From Nonlabens tegetincola (GTDB taxonomy: Bacteria > Bacteroidota > Bacteroidia > Flavobacteriales > Flavobacteriaceae): a stretch of 64,000 nt of DNA. Below, piece after piece: positions 57,914 through 64,000 of the stretch; the first letter of the stretch is position 1, and every line of letters begins with the position of its first letter. The stretch lies in NCBI RefSeq assembly GCF_002954355.1, contig NZ_MQVV01000016.1, positions 124,001-188,000 of the forward strand, written 5' to 3'. The translations under genes and the position numbers were made by a program. The notes under the pieces were generated by a model that was not told where the DNA came from, did no database searches, and worked only from the letters and a program-made list of their open reading frames with translations.

Positions 57914-58840
57914 ATGAACGAAAAAGTAGTTAGATTAAATAAATTCTTAAGAGTTCATAATATCTCTTTAGATCGATTTATTGAAATTGTTTCTCCCTTT
58001 AATTTCGGAATTGAATTTCGTCCTACAACCAAGATTAATGAAAGAATTATTGACTTCGTTGAGATTTTTTTAGGAATTGAGGAAAGTAAAAGATATCTAA
58101 TAAATGAAGAGGAAAAATTTGATTATTCAAAATCTACTGAAGGAGTTTTAAGAAGGTTAAGGGAAAAACAAATTCAGCCAAAAACTATATTTAAATTTTA
58201 TTCAAATGATGAAAATGGATTTAATTTGGATGCTCTTAAAAACAAGTATTTATACCACAATAGTCATCAATCTTTTAACGACCCTTTTGATTGTAATATC
58301 AATTTAGTTTCATTCGAAAGAAATGGAAAACTAAAAAAAACGAATAGAAAAAAGAAAGAGTCTTTTAAAAACAAGTTAAATAATATTGGTATTTGCTGTT
58401 TTACAGGAAACAAAAATTCGATTTTAATGTGGTCTCACTATTCAGATAGTCACAAAGGTTATTGTTTAGAATTTGAAAAAAAAGAAAATGAATTATATCC
58501 GATAAATTATATTAAGGATTTCAGCCAGACAAATTATTATGAAAATGTAAAGGATTCTGAATTTCATATAACATATAGTAAATCTATTGAATGGAAATAT
58601 GAGAATGAATATCGTTCTATTGTAAATAACATCGATTCGAAAAACCCAAATTCAAGAAAAATAGCGTTTAATGAGAAACGATTGAAAGCCATTTATTTTG
58701 GAGTAAAAGCATCTGATGAACTTAAATTGAAAATAATAGAAATATTAAAAGAAAATTACTCTAATTTTAAAGAAATAGAATTGTATGAAACATATTTAAA
58801 GCAAAATACATTTGAAATTGAATCAAAAAAAATTAACTAG
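57914..58840 (+). CDS. Cassette 23: DUF2971 domain protein
   Basis: About 308 residues from the ATG at 57914. KNKYLYHNSHQSFNDPFDCNI, CCFTGNKNSILMWSHYSDSHKGYCLEFE and WKYENEYRSIV are the DUF2971 pattern. An N-terminal helical segment (RVHNISLDRFIEIVSP) may bind DNA or a partner. Family role unknown, often next to defence genes. The stop codon TAG lies in the attC23 entry TAGGTACAAC. Confidence 0.7.
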   Translation: MNEKVVRLNKFLRVHNISLDRFIEIVSPFNFGIEFRPTTKINERIIDFVEIFLGIEESKRYLINEEEKFDYSKSTEGVLRRLREKQIQPKTIFKFYSNDENGFNLDALKNKYLYHNSHQSFNDPFDCNINLVSFERNGKLKKTNRKKKESFKNKLNNIGICCFTGNKNSILMWSHYSDSHKGYCLEFEKKENELYPINYIKDFSQTNYYENVKDSEFHITYSKSIEWKYENEYRSIVNNIDSKNPNSRKIAFNEKRLKAIYFGVKASDELKLKIIEILKENYSNFKEIELYETYLKQNTFEIESKKIN

Positions 58841-58975
58841 GTACAACAAAGTATAAATTTTATTGCTGGCTTATTGCCTACTTACAAAAATCCTCGCGGA
58901 TTTTCAGTTTGGTACTTACACGCAAAGTTAACTGCTTAATCACACAACTACTCATTGTCCAAAGCATTATAACAA
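58838..58975 (+). repeat. attC23, last site, right core lost
   Basis: Entry TAGGTACAAC matches GTTGTACCTA at 57896. The end CATTGTCCAAAGCATTATAAC lacks GTT, so the array appears closed here. Confidence 0.65.
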
Positions 58976-59051
58976 TTTGAAATAATCGCGACCGAACTAA
59001 AAAGACTAAATACAGATATTATTTTAATACTCTACACAAACAGTTATAAGC

Positions 59052-59384
59052 TTGAAGTTAAAACAAAAACATTTAGCCATTTTCAATATTTATCAAGGGA
59101 AAAAATCTACTTTATTAAAAATCGGAACAGCTGAAGAAAAAAAGTTGTTTCAAAATGGAGAGTTTGAAAAGATTACCCAACTAATCAATAAGGAACATGC
59201 AATAAAACAGAATCTTTTATCGCACCATGAAATTGAAGCACATAAGATTGAACTCAATCTAATTTTTGATCGTCGATGGGATAAAAAATCTCTTCGGTAT
59301 CTATCAAAAAAATACTGCGAGCCTGATAAGGAAGTATCCACCTTTGAATCTGTAATGATGTTTCTTTGGGCGGTTTTTAGCTAA
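59052..59384 (+). CDS. Small unknown protein at array end
   Basis: 110 residues from a TTG start. Charged, helical (KHLAIFNIYQGKKSTLLKIG). No signal peptide. May be chromosomal or a stranded cassette gene. Confidence 0.45.
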   Translation: MKLKQKHLAIFNIYQGKKSTLLKIGTAEEKKLFQNGEFEKITQLINKEHAIKQNLLSHHEIEAHKIELNLIFDRRWDKKSLRYLSKKYCEPDKEVSTFESVMMFLWAVFS

Positions 59385-59465
59385 TTGTGATTGCCACATC
59401 AATAAAAAATCAAACTACACGCCATTTTTTTTATTAGCTTTAAACCACACAAGCAACCCTAACCA

Positions 59466-60707
59466 ATGAAACAAATAAAAAGAATTGCGCTCGCTTTATT
59501 CGCACTTGTAATTTGGACAGCATTTGTAGGCTTTGGATTTATTGACGGTTTTCTATTGCGTCCTATCACCTCAAAAAATACTTCTGATAGCTTTATAAAC
59601 GCTACCCAGGATGTGGTTGATCAAGAGTTCGTGGGCAATTTTGCCATGACTCTTATAGAAAACGGTGAGGTTTCACAAGAATATTTCTATGCCCAACAAG
59701 GTAACGTAGATCAAAATACCGTTTTTCCTGTTGCCTCTATAAGTAAATGGATCACCTCGTTTGGAGTTTTAAAACTGGTACAACAAGGTAACATAGATCT
59801 AGACACACCGGTTGATAAGTACCTAACTCGATGGCAACTGCCCGACAGTGATTTTGACAACAATAAAGTAACAGTAAGACGCTTATTATCACATTCCTCA
59901 GGATTGATTGACGATTTAGGTTACAGTGGTTTTGCGGCTACTGACAGCATACAAACCATTGAAGAATCCCTAAATAAAGCTGCAGACACAGATTACTCTG
60001 ATGGTGTGGCAATGGTAGGAGTTGAACCTGGAAGCCAGTACCTGTATTCTGGCGCTGGTTATACCATCCTACAATTACTTATTGAAGAAGTAAGCGGTCA
60101 ACCCTTTACCCAGTATATGAAAAATGAGGTTCTTGACCCGTTAGAAATGTACCATTCTACCTTTGAATATCAGGACGCGACCAATAAACAACTGGCCCAA
60201 GTCTATAAAGAAAATGGTGAGGTACGATCTATGAACAGGTTCACCGCACTAGCTGCTGCCGGATTGTACACTACTACTCACGATCTAGCTAAATTTTTAA
60301 ACGCAAATGTGTCTGAAAATCCTGTGCTTTCAAGCTCAACTATTAATGAAATGACCACTGCCGAAACCTTTATAGGCACCACTGGTATTTATGGTTTGGG
60401 ACCTCATCTTTATAGTCAAAATGACCCAGACTCTCAAATAATTGGGCACGATGGTAGCGGTAATAATGCCATCAATACGGCGGCTAGAATTGACCTTAAA
60501 TCTAAAGACGGTATCATTATTCTGGAAACGGGTAATTATGATATCGCATCGCGCATGGCAGATGAATGGATCTTCTGGAAAGCAGGAATTGCCGATTACG
60601 TAGTAATGCAACGCAATAAATCCTACCTTTTGACCTTGTTGCTGGTAGGTTATCTTCTAATTATTATCGGCGCTATTTTTATATTCAAAAGCAGTAGCAA
60701 GCAGTAA
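59466..60707 (+). CDS. Serine hydrolase, beta-lactamase/class-C family
   Basis: 413 residues. N-terminal helix (1-28), then the SxxK motif ASISKW (about 91-94), YSGAGYTILQ as the Tyr motif, and HDGSG as the third motif. The C terminus has a hydrophobic helix (LLTLLLVGYLLIIIGAIFIF), so the protein is membrane-anchored. Likely a peptidase or esterase. Intact chromosomal gene marking the right flank. Confidence 0.85.
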   Translation: MKQIKRIALALFALVIWTAFVGFGFIDGFLLRPITSKNTSDSFINATQDVVDQEFVGNFAMTLIENGEVSQEYFYAQQGNVDQNTVFPVASISKWITSFGVLKLVQQGNIDLDTPVDKYLTRWQLPDSDFDNNKVTVRRLLSHSSGLIDDLGYSGFAATDSIQTIEESLNKAADTDYSDGVAMVGVEPGSQYLYSGAGYTILQLLIEEVSGQPFTQYMKNEVLDPLEMYHSTFEYQDATNKQLAQVYKENGEVRSMNRFTALAAAGLYTTTHDLAKFLNANVSENPVLSSSTINEMTTAETFIGTTGIYGLGPHLYSQNDPDSQIIGHDGSGNNAINTAARIDLKSKDGIIILETGNYDIASRMADEWIFWKAGIADYVVMQRNKSYLLTLLLVGYLLIIIGAIFIFKSSSKQ

Positions 60708-60790
60708 TAAAGGCTTTCTGTATGCAATAGTAACCGCAGTTTTTAGCTCTTGACAATGAGTAATCGTACCTAATAGTAGGAAGGTTATTC

Positions 60791-60806
60791 CGCTTTCGCG
60801 AAAGCG
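60791..60806. repeat. Core palindrome CGCTTTCGCGAAAGCG
   Basis: 16-bp perfect palindrome between the serine hydrolase and RidA-like genes. Confidence 0.75.
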
Positions 60807-60865
60807 TAAACACCACACCACTACTCTATAACAACAAATACGTTAAACCTGCACACACAGCCATC

Positions 60866-61324
60866 ATGAACGAACTGAAAAATTTAAAAAAATTAGGCTA
60901 CGACATACCAGAAGCTTACACTCCAGGTGGTAGTTATGTTTCGGTTAATGTAAGAGGTCGTATTGCCTATATAGCGATACAATTTCCCATTTTAAACGGA
61001 ACCTATAAATTTCAAGGAAAACTGGGAAAAGAAGTGACCACACAGCAAGGATATCAAGCCATGGAATTGTGCGCGTTAAACGTACTAGCGCAAATAAAGG
61101 AAAAAATAGGCTTTGATAATCTACTAGGAATTAACCACATAGATGCGTATTATCAAGCTGCGCCCGATTGGGATGAATCACCGCAGGTAGTTAATGGAGC
61201 CTCTGATTTGTTTTTAAAAATTCTGGAAGAGAAAGGACAACACAGTCGGGCAATTTTTGGAGTGCACAACCTGCCACGCAACTTCTGCGTTGCGTTAACG
61301 GTTACCTGTACGTTAAACAATTAA
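60866..61324 (+). CDS. RidA/YjgF-family protein
   Basis: 152 residues, longer than classic RidA (about 128). GGSYVSVNVRGRIAYIAIQFPI and NLLGINHIDAYYQAAPDWDESPQVVNGASDLFLKIL, plus HSRAIFGVHNLPRN with the Arg position, are the group II-like RidA pattern. Family members deaminate reactive imines; this subgroup's role is less known. Confidence 0.75.
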   Translation: MNELKNLKKLGYDIPEAYTPGGSYVSVNVRGRIAYIAIQFPILNGTYKFQGKLGKEVTTQQGYQAMELCALNVLAQIKEKIGFDNLLGINHIDAYYQAAPDWDESPQVVNGASDLFLKILEEKGQHSRAIFGVHNLPRNFCVALTVTCTLNN

Positions 61325-61470
61325 ACAGCTATTGATTGAATAAAACATTCCATAAATAAACTGACTATACGTTACAGTCACTATTCGTTATGGAATAATC
61401 GATCAAATAGTTATTGAAATTGTACTTTTAGAAACTTAAAACCCAACACGAGATACAACCACCACAAGGA

Positions 61471-62532
61471 ATGAGTAGAACGCATTTTCACACCTTTGAC
61501 GCCATGCGTTTTTTTGCCTTTTTACTGGTGTTTCTATTGCATTTACCCAAAACCAATATTCCCTATATCGATTTTTTCTTAAATAGCGGTTCTATAGGTG
61601 TTATTTTCTTCTTTGTATTGAGTGGTTTTCTCATTACCTACATCCTACTTTATGAAAAGGAAAACCGTGGTAGTATTTCCCTTAAAAAGTTTTTTGCACG
61701 CAGAATTCTTAGGATCTGGCCGTTATTTTATTTGCTAGTAGCATTTGCTTACTTATCGCCTTATTTACTCCAGCTATTCCATATTCCTTTTGAAAATCAA
61801 GGCTATGAACCTAGGTTATGGGTATCCTTACTATTTGCAGAAAATTACATGATGATGATCACCGATCAATTTCCCGATGGTGCTCCTTTACGAGTAATGT
61901 GGTCCATTTGTATAGAAGAACATTTTTATATTCTTTGGGGCATTTTATTCTATTTGCTGCCAGTTAAACGTATTCTTCCTTTATCGCTTTGTTGCATATT
62001 GCTCGCTCATATGGTGCGGTTTATTTATGCTTATTACGACATTGCTCCTATAGATTTATTTACACATCTGGACTATTTTTCCTTTGGTGCTATACCAGCG
62101 TACTTGTTCATGTATAAAAAACACACGATTGAGCAACTCAATAAAATTCCTAAGGCTGTCAAATACCTTTTTGCATTAATAACACTAGGCGTAGTTTTCA
62201 CTATACCTAACCTAGAATGGGAACAAATAGATTATCTTTTTCCATTGTTATGGGGAATACTTTTCTCAGTTTGTATACTCTTTACCTTGGGAAGCAATCC
62301 GCTAAGGATTAGTAACAATTCCTGGTTGACAAAGTTGGGGTTATACACCTATGGTTTGTACTTATACCATACCATTATCATCTTGTTGCTGTTGAAATTT
62401 ATTCCCGTATTGCAATTCTCGCATTGGCTATTACTATCGGCTAGCGCATTACTGCTCACGATACTTGTAAGTATCATCTCCTATCGTGTATTTGAAAAGC
62501 CCTTTTTAAGATTGAAAAAGCACTTCTATTAA
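61471..62532 (+). CDS. Acyltransferase 3 family membrane protein
   Basis: 353 residues with about ten helices. FDAMRFFAFLLVFLLH at the N terminus carries the conserved Arg and His; FFVLSGFLITYIL and the inner RRILRIWPLFYLL are typical of OafA/NodX-like O-acyltransferases. Modifies a surface glycan or lipid; substrate unknown. Confidence 0.88.
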   Translation: MSRTHFHTFDAMRFFAFLLVFLLHLPKTNIPYIDFFLNSGSIGVIFFFVLSGFLITYILLYEKENRGSISLKKFFARRILRIWPLFYLLVAFAYLSPYLLQLFHIPFENQGYEPRLWVSLLFAENYMMMITDQFPDGAPLRVMWSICIEEHFYILWGILFYLLPVKRILPLSLCCILLAHMVRFIYAYYDIAPIDLFTHLDYFSFGAIPAYLFMYKKHTIEQLNKIPKAVKYLFALITLGVVFTIPNLEWEQIDYLFPLLWGILFSVCILFTLGSNPLRISNNSWLTKLGLYTYGLYLYHTIIILLLLKFIPVLQFSHWLLLSASALLLTILVSIISYRVFEKPFLRLKKHFY

Positions 62533-62643
62533 TTTTGATAACCAACGCTGCACAACCCATCAATAAGGTATATCTGCAGGAATGACAGGATCCCGCAAAA
62601 CAATCTAGATAATCATGGAGTTGAAAGTTGTTGGGTTGTTGAG

Positions 62644-62663
62644 TACGCTTTCGCGAAAGCGTA
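62644..62663. repeat. Genomic palindrome TACGCTTTCGCGAAAGCGTA
   Basis: Perfect 20-bp palindrome between the acyltransferase and the DUF6624-like gene. Confidence 0.85.
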
Positions 62664-62814
62664 AACACAACCATCCTGGTGTATAATTAGTGTCATACGT
62701 TTAATGAGCAAGTATCTATAGGTACAGGTTGTCCCATTCCTGTTACTTAAAACATGGTATCTTTATCCACAATTAAATGCTTAAACCTAATTGTAACCTT
62801 ATAACCTATTGAAA

Positions 62815-63507
62815 ATGAATATTCATAAAATGGTAATTATCGTGTTAATGATAAGCTTTATAAGTTGTAAAAAACAAGATGTAAAGGATCACTCCGATCA
62901 CGTAGAATTGAATATGGATTTGAAAAATGAATTGGAAACCATTTTAATCAAAGATCAAGGAATAAGGGAACTTGTAAATGGAAATGTAAGTGATGAAAGA
63001 AAAGCAGAATTGCTAGTACAAATGCAAATCAATGAATCGGATATTGAAGGAAATAAACGATTTGAACTCATGCAACAAATTGACAGTATTAATTTAGCTA
63101 AAATCGAAAAAATCATTGAAGAATATGGCTATCCTGGTAAATCTCTAGTAGGAGAACCTGCAAATAAAGCGGCTTTTTACGTCATACAACATTCCAAACA
63201 AATAGGCACCTATTTACCATTGATTAGAGAGGCTGCAGCGGCTGGTGACATCGCTCAAACATCCCTAGCAATGATGGAAGATAGGAACCTGATGGAGCAA
63301 GGTCAAGAACAGATTTATGGAACACAAATCAAAGGAAAAGCCAATAAACAAGGGGCATGGATCTATTTCTTGTGGCCTGTTAAAAATGCAGATTCGGTTA
63401 ATTTAAGGAGAAAAGAAATTGGATTTGACCAAAGCCTTGAAGAATACCTAAAAAGTATGGATGTAGAGTTCCAATTGTACACCTTAAATGAAGTAAATGA
63501 ACTGTAA
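62815..63507 (+). CDS. DUF6624-like lipoprotein
   Basis: About 230 residues from the ATG at 62815. Signal and lipobox MNIHKMVIIVLMISFISC. The mature part (EYGYPGKSLVGEPANKAAFYVIQHS, SLAMMEDRNLMEQGQEQIYGTQI) is the pattern of DUF6624. Function unknown. Probably anchored to a membrane. Confidence 0.7.
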   Translation: MNIHKMVIIVLMISFISCKKQDVKDHSDHVELNMDLKNELETILIKDQGIRELVNGNVSDERKAELLVQMQINESDIEGNKRFELMQQIDSINLAKIEKIIEEYGYPGKSLVGEPANKAAFYVIQHSKQIGTYLPLIREAAAAGDIAQTSLAMMEDRNLMEQGQEQIYGTQIKGKANKQGAWIYFLWPVKNADSVNLRRKEIGFDQSLEEYLKSMDVEFQLYTLNEVNEL

Positions 63508-63631
63508 CATCTTTTACAACAACTAATTATCTTAATTAAACTCTTTTTTATCTATCTTTAAAAGATTATGACTCATGCTTAACGACTGGTTAGAGGTGCA
63601 TGCTGTCAAACAATCAAAAAATTAAAAGAGT

Positions 63632-64000
63632 TTGAAGTATTTTATTGTAATCCTAGCAGTTGCTATTGTCCTCGGTTTGATAGGCTGTGACAGTAAGGAA
63701 AAAACATCCCAAATAGCCTACGCCTCACAACCTATCACCACGCCTACTCCTTTTGCCGAAGGAGTAATATCAACTAATGACAATAGCGAGTTTGATATTA
63801 CTTTTACTCCAGATGGGCTTACAGCCTACTTTTCTAGAAGAGCTCCAGGAGAAAAACAAAAGATCTATGTCACTCGATTTCTAAATGAATCCTGGTCAAC
63901 TCCTACCCTAGCCGAATTCTCGACAGACCGTGACGAAACGGCCTTTATTTCTCCTGATGGCAAGTATTTTTTCTTTGGATCAGAACGACCTATTCCTGAT
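63632..64000 (+). CDS. Lipoprotein with PD40/TolB-like repeats, 3' truncated
   Basis: Open from a TTG at 63632 to the window end (123 codons). Signal MKYFIVILAVAIVLGLIGC with lipobox Cys. The first PD40 blade follows: SEFDITFTPDGLTAYFSRR, then TAFISPDGKYFFFGSERP. Likely a periplasmic beta-propeller. Continues past the window. Confidence 0.65.
   Translation, partial: MKYFIVILAVAIVLGLIGCDSKEKTSQIAYASQPITTPTPFAEGVISTNDNSEFDITFTPDGLTAYFSRRAPGEKQKIYVTRFLNESWSTPTLAEFSTDRDETAFISPDGKYFFFGSERPIPD

Larger units (their letters stand above)
13496..58975 (+). mobile_element. Integron-like cassette array, about 23 coding cassettes plus noncoding mini-cassettes
   Basis: All junctions share GTT; genes read away from attI except in cassette 8. 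For 18 of 23 cassettes the 8-11 bases after the start are the reverse complement of the bases at that cassette's own attC entry, for example GTTACCTGC (15331) with GCAGGTAAC (17142), and GTTGTGGTG (49247) with CACCACAAC (49711). The attC-like palindromes group into a few families. Interrupted by a 19.8 kb element at 29059-48879. Distal part (beyond 50.6 kb) is degraded. Confidence 0.85.

Noticed and set aside
13496-58975. CRISPR array
   Set aside because: Repeats are 70-335 bp, separated by whole genes, and palindromic like attC; no cas genes.
13496-58975. Insertion-sequence or MITE copies as explanation for the repeats
   Set aside because: No terminal inverted repeats with target duplications; boundaries are GTT with cassette-specific complementary ends.

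Overview
The window is AT-rich chromosome from a member of the Bacteroidota, most likely a marine Flavobacteriaceae. The evidence is gene content (single-chain SdaA, DUF6266 and DUF6943 families, Bacteroidota-type HTH and integrase proteins), near absence of Shine-Dalgarno sequences, TAnnTTTG-like promoter boxes, and repeated copies of the palindrome TACGCTTTCGCGAAAGCGTA between genes. Species was not determined.

Left flank (1-12.5 kb) is ordinary chromosome: partial VOC protein, Fur-family regulator, MerC-like protein, two PH-domain membrane proteins, L-serine dehydratase, dnaK, an MscS-type channel, an RluA-type pseudouridine synthase, aldehyde dehydrogenase, a DUF2945 protein and a Sua5/YciO-type protein. 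Right flank (59.4-64 kb) is also ordinary: serine hydrolase, RidA-like protein, acyltransferase, a DUF6624-like lipoprotein and a truncated PD40-type lipoprotein.

Between them (about 13.4-59.0 kb) lies an integron-like gene-cassette array. A short Xer-like tyrosine recombinase (12558-13385, minus strand) faces away from an attI-like site at 13496. About 23 coding cassettes follow, nearly all read away from attI. Each cassette begins at G^TT and ends in an attC-like imperfect palindrome of about 70-195 bp. In 18 of 23 cassettes the 8-11 bases after the start are the reverse complement of the bases preceding that cassette's own attC, which is the signature of circularising cassettes. Eleven noncoding mini-cassettes alternate with the genes: seven of exactly 255 bp (type A) and four of exactly 335 bp (type B). 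Five degenerate versions lie in the distal part and carry a TATATTTG box, suggesting they act as mobile promoters. The recombinase lacks the extra segment that defines IntI and has an in-frame TGA just before its first catalytic Arg, so the array may now be frozen.

The cassettes carry nuclease-like proteins, a TIR protein, a prolyl-hydroxylase-like enzyme, several lipoproteins and small membrane proteins, a VOC protein, DUF2199 and DUF2971 proteins, and one self-contained four-gene redox cassette with its own HxlR regulator.

A 19.8 kb integrative element (29059-48879) has inserted into one attC arm, flanked by AACAATGTAT. It encodes a tyrosine integrase, two HTH proteins, a Rep-like protein and a defence block: PLD-SNF2 helicase, adenine methyltransferase of type IIG style, DUF4062 protein, AlbA_2 protein, DUF262-HNH nuclease and AAA ATPase. 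A large inverted repeat in its 0.9 kb noncoding stretch is a candidate origin.

Six genes across the array and element are broken by what looks like a lost single base, five of them in homopolymer runs. This may be assembly error, decay or phase variation.
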